Source of the DNA: Bacteroidales bacterium UBA6360
GTDB taxonomy: Bacteria; Bacteroidota; Bacteroidia; Bacteroidales; UBA932
NCBI GenBank assembly: GCA_002440085.1
Contig: DJRM01000032.1
Location: forward strand, 12,239-39,943
Direction: 5' to 3'
Length of the DNA: 27,705 nucleotides
Shown here: positions 1 to 8,092 of the stretch, piece by piece
How the letters are laid out: the number at the start of each line of letters is the position of its first letter
How positions within the stretch are numbered: position 1 is the first letter of the stretch
Notes under the pieces: generated by a model
What the model saw: the letters and a program-made list of their open reading frames with translations, nothing else
Database searches by the model: none
Told to the model about the DNA's origin: nothing
Translations under genes and position numbers: made by a program

Positions 1-1405
1 CCCTGCCTACAAGTCCCGCCACAAGCGCAGATGTCATCGACTCATGCTCATAGAACCCGGCCTTAACCGTTCCGTTGTTCGTGCAGGAAGTCACCACCGT
101 CGAGTTTTCCACCGCAGCGGCGGCTGAAGCCCACACGGCGGCTGAACCGGCCATGACAGGCTTTGTGAACGAGCAGGAGGCATCAACGACAAGGTTGCTC
201 AACATGGCGCCCGAACAATGCCCAAACAACGGCGCGGCATCCTTCAGATTGAGAATCGAGTGTCCCTTACCGTCGAAAGTCAGGCTGAAAGGACGTTCCT
301 CCGTTCCTATCGGCGTTTCCCACTGTACTCCATCCATATCGACATCACCCAGCATAATGACGTTGCCGTCGGCATCGGTCCAGTCGGAGATGTCCCCGCC
401 GCCGTTGAAAGACTCTGCAAAGAGCTGCATCCCTTTCCCGGTCAAGATGCCATGAGCTACCTTATAGTCCTGACACACGGGAGGAAGCGCGATGGTCTCG
501 GATGATATGAACTGATTCAGACTTATGCTGACTTCCCGATTAGAGCGGGAGTCGCTGAGATTCTCCCCGAGCCTGAAGACATATCTCGTAAATCCCTCTT
601 CTTCCGAAGCCTCCGTCGACACGGTCACGTCCTCCGGTGCTGTCACTCCGTTCACGACGCCGTCCGGAACAAGAATTTCCAAAGCCTTGGAGCCGTCCGC
701 AGGCAGCAGCACATTGCCCGCCTCATCATAGTTCAGTTCAGTTCCGAACTGCCAAATAGAGACATACGCCCCCACGTCCTCGCCGCTCCTGCTGAAGGCA
801 ATGCGCCCCATGCGAGACTCCGCCTCATTCTGCCCGGAAGCAATGGTGACAGAAGTCTCTACAAAGTCCCCTCGGGTCACGGACTCTCCCTTATTGACAA
901 CCAGCCAACTGTTTTCGGGCGTCACTCCCCATTCCACGTCGGGAAGTGTCCTCACTGTGATCTTGGCTGAGGTTCCTCCGATTCCGGACACGATGTACGA
1001 CTTGCTGAATATGAATTCATTGCCGGACTGCGTCAGACGAAACGGAACGATGCGGTATTCTCCTGCGGAGAATGTTATCGTCGCCGGCTGCCGGGACTCG
1101 AAGGAATCGTTAGGAAGAATGCTCAAGGTGAACTTGCCGGTTCCGCGATGCTCTTCCTGAACCACCGAGCACCAGGACTGATCGGAAACCACGTTCCACC
1201 GGACATTGTCATCGTTGAGTTCGACATCAAACTCCAGTTTATGCCCAATGGCAGTCAGGGCCACGGTCTCGCCGACATCCGCCCCGTTTCTGAGGAACGA
1301 GACCTCGATGTTTCCAATCTCCCTCGAACTTCCGTAGTCTATGGCTTCCTCAACACATGCAGTCATGGAAACCGCAGCCAAAAGAATGGTCAATATCTTA
1401 TTCAT
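1..1405 (-). CDS. BACON/GLUG surface lipoprotein, C-terminus beyond window edge
   Basis: An uninterrupted minus-strand frame runs from ATG at 1405 to the left edge (468 codons seen, no stop). Residues 1-17 form a lipoprotein signal ending in the lipobox MTAC, so Cys17 is probably lipidated. Two BACON-like beta-sandwich stretches follow (about residues 70-125 and 150-220), each with the usual W...S W motif, and near the edge a GLUG-like segment begins (SILNLKDAAPLFG). BACON domains are common in Bacteroidota surface lipoproteins encoded beside SusC/SusD and are thought to bind glycans or act as spacers; the ligand here is unknown. The start lies 15 bp after the susD-like stop, so it is very likely the distal gene of that operon and may form part of the same outer-membrane uptake complex. 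Domain names are from pattern recognition, not a profile search. Confidence 0.85.
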   Translation of the reverse strand, partial: MNKILTILLAAVSMTACVEEAIDYGSSREIGNIEVSFLRNGADVGETVALTAIGHKLEFDVELNDDNVRWNVVSDQSWCSVVQEEHRGTGKFTLSILPNDSFESRQPATITFSAGEYRIVPFRLTQSGNEFIFSKSYIVSGIGGTSAKITVRTLPDVEWGVTPENSWLVVNKGESVTRGDFVETSVTIASGQNEAESRMGRIAFSRSGEDVGAYVSIWQFGTELNYDEAGNVLLPADGSKALEILVPDGVVNGVTAPEDVTVSTEASEEEGFTRYVFRLGENLSDSRSNREVSISLNQFISSETIALPPVCQDYKVAHGILTGKGMQLFAESFNGGGDISDWTDADGNVIMLGDVDMDGVQWETPIGTEERPFSLTFDGKGHSILNLKDAAPLFGHCSGAMLSNLVVDASCSFTKPVMAGSAAVWASAAAAVENSTVVTSCTNNGTVKAGFYEHESMTSALVAGLVGR

Positions 1406-1420
1406 TTCTATACCTGTTTA

Positions 1421-3136
1421 TCAGTTTCTGCCTTTTGCCCTCATATCCCGGCTTTCGGTCGTGGAGGCCCACCATACGTCCGTCGTCATATTATTTGTTC
1501 CGCCCAGCCATCCGGCCACAGCCTGCGCATACTGTTCGGCGTTATAGAAGTCCTCAGTTGCCGGATAGCGCATCCTGGTCGGGAGCACGCAGTCGTTTTC
1601 CGCGGCCTCGCCGTTCGTCCTGAGCAGCGGATAGCCTGTGCGCCTGTAGTCACACCAGGACTCTGTCCCGCACCAGAACGTCGAAACCCATTTCTGCGTC
1701 ATGATGTGCTCCAGGGCCCTGTTGTTGTCATAACTTCCGTCAAGATGGGAAATGAAACCGGTCAGTTCGGAGGAAGTGGAGTCGAGCGTCTTGTTCCACT
1801 CCAGAACGGACGTCCGCACTGCCTCCAGGTAGAGTTCCTTGGTTTTCTGCCCGCTCATCGTAAGCCATCCGCGCGCGGCGGCCTCGGCGAAGCAGAACAG
1901 GACCTCGGAGTAGTTCAGAATCGCGTATGACTCGGCATTTTTCAGATCACCCGTGTGCCATGACGACTGGGACTTTCTCGGATAGCGCCCGATGGATGAA
2001 TTTCCGGACTGCGACACCGCCACATTGAAGAAAAAGGACATGTCCGAACGCGACAGCTGCGTCGGGGCGCCGGCACAGTCGTCCACGCCGAGCGCGACGA
2101 GAGTGGGGTTTGCGCTGAAATCCTTCTTGGCGTTGCTGTATTTGTGGAAATAGTAGTAATAGCGCGGATCTTCGAAGTCGTCTCCCATCATCGTCTTCAC
2201 AAGGGTACGGCACGCAGCCTCCGCATTCCACACGCCGGAAGTCGTCGAATAGAACGGAGTGAACAGGGCGGAATTGGAATAACTGAATCCGACCCTAGCT
2301 GCGTCGGCAATCTCTCCGAACACCGGATACTGTCCGTTCCCGGAGAAAGAGTCATATATCTCGGAAATTCTGCTTATCACATTTATTTCACCCAATTCGT
2401 CGTTAAGCATGAAGTTTCCGCCCGTCTCTTCAATGATTTTCATCGCGGAACGCACGAGAAGCCTCAGGTACAATGAATTGCCGAATTTCCGCCACTTGCC
2501 GACGTCGCCCGAATACATATAGTCGCACTGCTCCGAGAAATCATCCCCGTCGATCAGTCCGTCGGTGACGGCCTTTTCCGCCTCAACGAAACGGCTGTTT
2601 GCTGTTTCAAGGGAAATGAACATGTCGCGGTATATATCTTCCTGCGGGTCATACGACGTCCTGTAGCTGAAGCCGTCTCCCTGCTGGCTTATGAGACCGG
2701 CATTGAAATACGGCACGTTCCCGTAAGTATCTGTGATTACGGACATAAGCCATGTTCTGAGAATGAGAGCAACGCCTTCCATCGCGGGATTTTCCTCCTC
2801 TCGGGCGAGCTTCAGCATATACTGCGCATTGCCATACTCTTCATACAGATTCCACAGCGACGAGGATATGTTCTCCGTGATGTCGTAGTCATAAATCAGC
2901 GTTGCTGAAGTCTCGAAACTCATGTTCACCGTGTACTGCATCATCTCCGGAATCAGGTCGTAGCACCGCTGCAGAATCTTGTATTCCGCATTATACAGAA
3001 TCGGCTGCACGAACGACTCCGAAGGGACATCGTACAAGGCGTATGGATTCCTGCTCATGTCGTCAAATTTGCTGCACGCGGTCAGTGCCGAAAGCACCGA
3101 TGCGGAAACAGCGAGTATTCTTATGACTGCTTTCAT
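1421..3136 (-). CDS. SusD/RagB-family nutrient-binding outer-membrane lipoprotein
   Basis: The 571-aa product has a signal peptide with lipobox LTAC (Cys21), followed by a helical SusD fold. The pattern of the SusD-like_2 group is visible: an early CSKFDDMSRNPYAL segment, TDTYGNVPYFNA near residue 140, and YDPQEDIYRDMF before a long helix. SusD-type lipoproteins sit on the cell surface as a hinged lid over the SusC barrel and capture oligosaccharides or peptides. The gene begins 14 bp after the SusC stop and ends 15 bp before the next lipoprotein gene. The substrate cannot be read from the sequence, and there is no glycoside hydrolase or peptidase gene in the window to suggest one. Confidence 0.93.
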   Translation of the reverse strand: MKAVIRILAVSASVLSALTACSKFDDMSRNPYALYDVPSESFVQPILYNAEYKILQRCYDLIPEMMQYTVNMSFETSATLIYDYDITENISSSLWNLYEEYGNAQYMLKLAREEENPAMEGVALILRTWLMSVITDTYGNVPYFNAGLISQQGDGFSYRTSYDPQEDIYRDMFISLETANSRFVEAEKAVTDGLIDGDDFSEQCDYMYSGDVGKWRKFGNSLYLRLLVRSAMKIIEETGGNFMLNDELGEINVISRISEIYDSFSGNGQYPVFGEIADAARVGFSYSNSALFTPFYSTTSGVWNAEAACRTLVKTMMGDDFEDPRYYYYFHKYSNAKKDFSANPTLVALGVDDCAGAPTQLSRSDMSFFFNVAVSQSGNSSIGRYPRKSQSSWHTGDLKNAESYAILNYSEVLFCFAEAAARGWLTMSGQKTKELYLEAVRTSVLEWNKTLDSTSSELTGFISHLDGSYDNNRALEHIMTQKWVSTFWCGTESWCDYRRTGYPLLRTNGEAAENDCVLPTRMRYPATEDFYNAEQYAQAVAGWLGGTNNMTTDVWWASTTESRDMRAKGRN

Positions 3137-3150
3137 ATTGCCGTCCTTAA

Positions 3151-6100
3151 TTAGAATGTGATTTTAATGCTTGCTCCGTACTGCGCCGTCGAAGGCATCT
3201 GGAGAAGGTCGAAGCCCGGAGTGAGAGCGTTCCCCCTCATTGTCACGGACTCGGGGTCAAAGCCCGGGAAGCGGCTCCAGCAGTAGAGGTTGTTTCCATA
3301 GACTGCCAAGGTGAGCCCGTTTATGACCTTTGTCTTGGCCAGAAGTTTCTTCGGAAACGAATATTCCAGGCGCACGTCCCTGAGCTTGAGGAACGAGGTG
3401 CTCACGAAGTTCGCCTCAGTGCACGGGCGGTCGTAGAGAGCCTGGTAGTAGGCCTGGATGCCGGTGGCCGGAATCTTGTCCGTGTAAATCCTGTAGTTGC
3501 CGTCTTCGAGAAGCTGAACGCCCTTGGGAACCATTGACCCGTCGCGGCCCTCAAGGGTCGCGGTGCCCTTTCCACGGTAGTTCAGAACCCAGTTGGTAAG
3601 TGACCAGACGTGCCCGCCGTACTGCCCGTCAAAGCTTATGCTCGCCTTGAGACCCTTCCAGCTGAACTGCGTGCTGATTCCGCCCTGCCATTTCGGCATG
3701 CACTCGCCGATGTAGGAGAGGTCATAGTCGGTTATCGGGCTGCCGTTCTTGTCGAGAACCATCATGCCGGAGACGTCTGTCATCTTTCCGTCCGCCCCGA
3801 CGGCGTAGGAGCCTTCCGGAGCCCTCTTGTATTTATATCCGTACATCGACGTGAGAGAACTGCCGACATACGCGTACATGTATGCGTATGAAGAATACTG
3901 GGCTATGTTCCAGAAATCTATCCCGTCACCGAGCTTAAGGACCTCGTTCCTGTTCATGGACCAGTTGGCATTGAGCCTCCACTGGAAATCCTTGGTCTTC
4001 AGAAGAATACCGCTCGCGGAAAGCTCGACGCCCCAGTTGCGGATGGTTCCGGCATTCGTGTAAACGGTGTTAACGCCGGTGGAAGTGGAAACCGGCATCT
4101 TTGCGAGAATGTTCCTGGTGTTGCCGTCATAGTACGCGACGTCAAGATTGAGCCTGCTGCGGAACAGCCTGATGTCCGCACCGACTTCCCATGAAGAGAC
4201 AATCTCCGGCTTCAGGGCGCTGTTCGCCTTGGTCTTCTGCGTCGTCACGCCGCTCGGGAACTTTGTGCTCTGGAAATATTCCTCAATCCTGTAGGGAGCG
4301 GTGTCATGCCCGACCTGCGCCCATGAGCCACGGAGTTTCAGGAAATCCACAATGCCGTTCGTCCGCCCGAAGTCCAGCAGCTCGTTAAGCACGACGCTTC
4401 CGGAAACCGACGGATAGAAGAACGAGCGGTTCGAAGCCGGAAGGGTGCTGGCCCAGTCGTTCCTGCCCGTAAGGTCGAGAAACAAGGCATTGCGCCACGA
4501 AAGGGATACAAGCCCGTAGAGGGAGTTGGTCTGCCGGGACTCGGAATAGCTCTCGTTCTTGACCTCCGACTTCGAGTTCGCCAGCGAATAGACGCCCGGC
4601 AGGTAGAGGTTGTCGGCCGTCTGCTGAGTCCTCGAATATTCGCGGTAGAGGATGCTTCCTCCGAGGTTGGCATTAAGTCCGAAATCGTGGTCGAACTTAT
4701 GGTTATAGGTAAACAGGAACTCGCCTGTATACTGCAATGACGCGATGCGCTGCTCCTGATACCATCCTTCCGGCTTCGCCTGCGTGGAAACGGCCTGCTG
4801 CTGGGTGCGGAACTCGCTCACGTGGTCAAGACCGCCCCTGAGCATGAGCTTCAGGCCCTTCCATATGTCGAAGTCCAATTTCACGTTTCCATAGATTCTG
4901 TCCCTGTCCTGCGTGTTCACGCATTCGTTCGCGATGAAGTAGGCATTGTTCTTTCCGCCCGTGAGGGACGTGTCCTGCTGCTTGCCTTCCTTCCCGCTGA
5001 CCCAGTAGTTCCTCGCCCAGTCCATGTCTATGTTAGGGGCGTAGCACCAGAGGCTGTACATGATGGAGGTGGAGCCGTAGCCGGAACCTGTCGGGATGTT
5101 ATCCATCTGCTTGCGGCGGTAGTTGAGGGTTATCTCCGAGGTGAACCACTTTGTGAACTCGTTCTTTGTCCGGAGGAACAGGTGCTGGTTGTTGCCCGGA
5201 GAGTTGGGGATTATTCCCTGCTGCCTCATGTCGCTGAACGAGAGGCGCACCGAGTTACGGCTGTTCAGTTTTCCGGACACGGTAAGACTGTTCTTGAGCG
5301 TGTTCCCTGTCTCGAAGAAGTCCTTGAACCAGTCTCCGTTGTTGACAAATGGAGTCTGCTCGCGGATGAAGTCTCCGGCCTCATTCAGGCTGCCGCCTAT
5401 GCCCTTGGAGACGTTGTAGTACTGGTAGGCCGGAGTGCCGTCCATCTTCGCTCCCCACGAGAGCATTCCGGACTGGCTCGGCTTGCCGAGAGGGTTGAGA
5501 TCCGGATTGGAAGTGTCGGTCACATAGTAATAATAGGAGGAATCATCCCCCTGACCATATTCGTACTGAAGATCCGGAGTGGAATTGACTGTCTCGAACG
5601 AGAGCGCAGCGGAATACTCCACGCTTATCTTCGACTCAAGCTTTTCCGCCGACTTCGTCGTTATGACTATGGCTCCGTTGGATGCGCTGGAGCCGTAGAG
5701 GGCAGTGGCCGCAGGACCCTTGAGAACGGTTATCGACTCTATGTCGTCCGGATTGATGTCCCCGGAACCGTCGCCGTAGTCAATCGCGTATGCCGAGCCC
5801 TCGCCTCCGGCCTCGGATGCCGTGGAGTTGTTGTACATCGGCACGCCGTCAACCACAAACAGCGCCCCGTTGTTCGCGAAGTCAACGGAAGACTCGCCGC
5901 GCAGGGTCACACGGGTGGTGCCGCCACCGGAGCTTGACTGCTCTATCCTCAGGCCCGCGACCTGTCCGTTAAGCCCAGAAAGCCAGTTATTGGCCGTCGT
6001 CGCATTCGAGATTGCGTCGGAGTTAATCTTCGACATCGCATAGCCGAGCGACTTTTCGTCACGCTTTATGCCGAGAGCCGTCACGACCACGGAGTTCAGC

Positions 6101-6708
6101 TGCTCCGCCTCAGGAAGCATCTTCACATCAATGCCGGTCTCCGTTCCCACAGTGATGTTCTGTGTCCTGTAGCCGAGAAAGGAGAACTGCACGACGTCTC
6201 CCCTCTTGACTTTCAGGGAATAGCCGCCTTCAGCATCGGTGAGAACACCGTTTGTGGTGTTAAGCACGAACACGCCAACGCCGGACAGAGGCTTTGAATT
6301 TTCATCAACGACCTTGCCGCTGACGACAAATTCTTCCAGAAGGCTGTCTGCGGTCTGTCCTGTGGCTGCGGTGGTTTCGGCTTTCTTGATGGCTATGCTG
6401 TCCGCAATCAGCTCGTACGTGCACCCCGTCCCCTTAAGGACGATGTCCAGCACTGCGCTAATTTTCACGTTCTTCACGTCAACCGTCACCGGAGGAATAC
6501 CCTCAATCACGGCATTGCCGTAAAAGAACTGGCAGTCCCCCTTCCTCTCCATTTCGGCAAGGAATACGTCAATGGGCATATCCTTCGCCTTTATTGTCAC
6601 TTTCCTGTCAAGCACAGACGGGTTGTCCTGTGCCCGCGCGACGACTCCCGACAGCGCGGAAAAGACCGCGATGAAAATCAGGATGGTCAGCTTCAGCTTA
6701 TTGTTCAT
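3151..6708 (-). CDS. SusC/RagA-family TonB-linked outer-membrane transporter
   Basis: The 1185-aa product is full length for this family. A signal peptide covers residues 1-27 (ending VARAQ). An STN domain follows at about 35-110, the module through which SusC-type transporters talk to FecR anti-sigma factors. A carboxypeptidase-D-like beta-sandwich (about 130-205, VSGKVVDENSKPLSGVGVFV) leads into the plug (about 215-345, with VDGVPMYN and GPAATALYGS), and the rest is a 22-strand barrel ending in Phe. It would import the ligand captured by the SusD partner using TonB energy. The start lies 8 bp after the fecR-like stop. The N-terminal STN domain together with the upstream FecR gene predicts trans-envelope signalling control of the operon. 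Confidence 0.96.
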   Translation of the reverse strand: MNNKLKLTILIFIAVFSALSGVVARAQDNPSVLDRKVTIKAKDMPIDVFLAEMERKGDCQFFYGNAVIEGIPPVTVDVKNVKISAVLDIVLKGTGCTYELIADSIAIKKAETTAATGQTADSLLEEFVVSGKVVDENSKPLSGVGVFVLNTTNGVLTDAEGGYSLKVKRGDVVQFSFLGYRTQNITVGTETGIDVKMLPEAEQLNSVVVTALGIKRDEKSLGYAMSKINSDAISNATTANNWLSGLNGQVAGLRIEQSSSGGGTTRVTLRGESSVDFANNGALFVVDGVPMYNNSTASEAGGEGSAYAIDYGDGSGDINPDDIESITVLKGPAATALYGSSASNGAIVITTKSAEKLESKISVEYSAALSFETVNSTPDLQYEYGQGDDSSYYYYVTDTSNPDLNPLGKPSQSGMLSWGAKMDGTPAYQYYNVSKGIGGSLNEAGDFIREQTPFVNNGDWFKDFFETGNTLKNSLTVSGKLNSRNSVRLSFSDMRQQGIIPNSPGNNQHLFLRTKNEFTKWFTSEITLNYRRKQMDNIPTGSGYGSTSIMYSLWCYAPNIDMDWARNYWVSGKEGKQQDTSLTGGKNNAYFIANECVNTQDRDRIYGNVKLDFDIWKGLKLMLRGGLDHVSEFRTQQQAVSTQAKPEGWYQEQRIASLQYTGEFLFTYNHKFDHDFGLNANLGGSILYREYSRTQQTADNLYLPGVYSLANSKSEVKNESYSESRQTNSLYGLVSLSWRNALFLDLTGRNDWASTLPASNRSFFYPSVSGSVVLNELLDFGRTNGIVDFLKLRGSWAQVGHDTAPYRIEEYFQSTKFPSGVTTQKTKANSALKPEIVSSWEVGADIRLFRSRLNLDVAYYDGNTRNILAKMPVSTSTGVNTVYTNAGTIRNWGVELSASGILLKTKDFQWRLNANWSMNRNEVLKLGDGIDFWNIAQYSSYAYMYAYVGSSLTSMYGYKYKRAPEGSYAVGADGKMTDVSGMMVLDKNGSPITDYDLSYIGECMPKWQGGISTQFSWKGLKASISFDGQYGGHVWSLTNWVLNYRGKGTATLEGRDGSMVPKGVQLLEDGNYRIYTDKIPATGIQAYYQALYDRPCTEANFVSTSFLKLRDVRLEYSFPKKLLAKTKVINGLTLAVYGNNLYCWSRFPGFDPESVTMRGNALTPGFDLLQMPSTAQYGASIKITF

Positions 6709-6716
6709 TGTCCTGT

Positions 6717-7787
6717 TTATTTGTTTCTGGATATATAAAACTCGCCCTCATACTCCGTCACCGAAATAGGAACCGGAGAAGTCACCTCCAGCAGGCGGAA
6801 GACGTCACCGATGTTCCTGCCTGAATTTTTCCCGGTGTATTTGATGTTGCATATTTCGCCCTGCACATGGATTCTGACGCCGTACCTCCGGGAAAGGCAG
6901 TTCACGACCTGACGGAGAGGAGTGTCCTCGAATATCATGATGTCCGAATTTATCCAGTTCGTGGAATTCTGCACCGAAACCTTCTGTTTCGATATGCTCG
7001 ACTGAATCTCATCGACCCGGAGTTCCTCACCCGGTTCAAGCTTTATGATGTCGGAATTTATCCTCGCTTCGAGAGAACCCTCGTGGAGCGTGGTCACGGA
7101 ATAGGAGTCTTCGGAATATGCGTTTATGTTGAACGACGTTCCGCGGACGATGTACGACTCCCGTCCGCAGCGTATGATGAAGAGCCGTGTCGAGTCCTTC
7201 GCCACGTCAAAGAATGCCTCGCCGTTCAGTGTCACCTCGCGCGCACATTCGTTGAACGAGTCTGAAAGCGTCAGGGACGAGCTCTCGTTCAGAACAATCC
7301 TTGTCCCGTCCGGAAGCGTGACGCGCCGCTTCTCATTCCGACCGGTGGCATAGCACATCCTCCCGCTGTCCGTCCGCCCGGCAGTCACCTCAGCCTCCGG
7401 CGCACGGCTAAGCGTGTCCCCTTCAGCCGCGGACACCTCGGCCACGACAGGAGACGGTCCTGCGCCGCTTACGGAAAGTCTCCATGCGGCGATGCCGACG
7501 ACAAGCGCCGCGCATGAGGCGGCCGCAACGGCAAACAGGTAGAGCCTCCTGGCAGGTCGTTTCTTGGCGAACTTGTCCCGGTTGCCGGCCTGAACCCTGT
7601 TCCAGAACCTGTCGATGTCCTTCGAGACATCTGTCTGGGCGCTCAGAGCCTCCACCTCCCGGCGGTAGGCCTCGGCATTTTCCTTCGAGGCAGAAACCCA
7701 GGCGGCCAGTCCGGCCGCCTCCGCATCGGACAGTTCCCCTGTCATGAACTTGAGTATCAGCAGTCTGATGTGTGTGTCAGTTATCAT
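6717..7787 (-). CDS. FecR-family anti-sigma factor
   Basis: The 356-aa product has a short cytoplasmic N-terminal region (about 1-80, with the FMTGELSDAEAAGLAAWV motif of sigma-binding regions), one membrane helix at about 83-103, and a periplasmic FecR domain (LPDGTRIVLNESSSL, LNGEAFFDVAKD, VRGTSFNINAYSED). A C-terminal DUF4974-like segment contains FEDTPLRQVVNCLSRRYGV, which is the part expected to contact the STN domain of a SusC partner. In most Bacteroidota operons the gene upstream is an ECF sigma factor. Here it is a GLUG lipoprotein whose stop overlaps this start by one base (TAATG), suggesting translational coupling. The cognate sigma factor must lie elsewhere or be absent. Confidence 0.93.
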   Translation of the reverse strand: MITDTHIRLLILKFMTGELSDAEAAGLAAWVSASKENAEAYRREVEALSAQTDVSKDIDRFWNRVQAGNRDKFAKKRPARRLYLFAVAAASCAALVVGIAAWRLSVSGAGPSPVVAEVSAAEGDTLSRAPEAEVTAGRTDSGRMCYATGRNEKRRVTLPDGTRIVLNESSSLTLSDSFNECAREVTLNGEAFFDVAKDSTRLFIIRCGRESYIVRGTSFNINAYSEDSYSVTTLHEGSLEARINSDIIKLEPGEELRVDEIQSSISKQKVSVQNSTNWINSDIMIFEDTPLRQVVNCLSRRYGVRIHVQGEICNIKYTGKNSGRNIGDVFRLLEVTSPVPISVTEYEGEFYISRNK

Positions 7788-8092
7788 TATCGTATTATTA
7801 GTTCCGGCATTGTCACCTTTTCCGGGTCGTAAATGTTACTTTCTTCTTCCTGAACGCCATCCGGGCCATGCCCTAAAATGCCGTCAGCCCACCACGTCGT
7901 CGTGTCTAATGTCACTTCTGTGTGAGAAATGGTCACAGACCCCTTTTCGTTATTGCAGGACGCGATTGTTATCGCCTTTTCGGTGCACCCGATGATGCCG
8001 CCGAGATAGACCTGAGCAGCCAAATTCGGAGTGTGGGTGTTTTCAAGCGACACTGCACCTTCATTGACCAGGCCACTTACAGACGAAGCCAC
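7787..8092 (-). CDS. C-terminal fragment of frameshifted GLUG lipoprotein
   Basis: This 101-aa frame (first candidate start a GTG at 8092) continues the GLUG repeats of the upstream frame: VYVGGVFGYV can be read just before it, and AAQVYLGGIIGC lies within it. The upstream product instead ends in a nonsense tail (VTRFCPGRIGQ...). The two are best read as one protein of about 766 aa split by a single-base loss near 8155-8165. No start codon or spacing suggests an independent gene, although a short secreted product from the GTG cannot be excluded (it has no signal peptide). The stop TAA overlaps the fecR-like ATG. Confidence 0.7.
   Translation of the reverse strand: MASSVSGLVNEGAVSLENTHTPNLAAQVYLGGIIGCTEKAITIASCNNEKGSVTISHTEVTLDTTTWWADGILGHGPDGVQEEESNIYDPEKVTMPELIIR

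Noticed and set aside
1148..1930. 260-codon plus-strand open frame
   Set aside because: It overlaps the lipoprotein and SusD genes on the other strand and shows no conserved motif.
4822..5937. 371-codon plus-strand open frame
   Set aside because: It lies entirely antisense to the SusC gene and has no recognisable domain; it is a by-product of codon bias.
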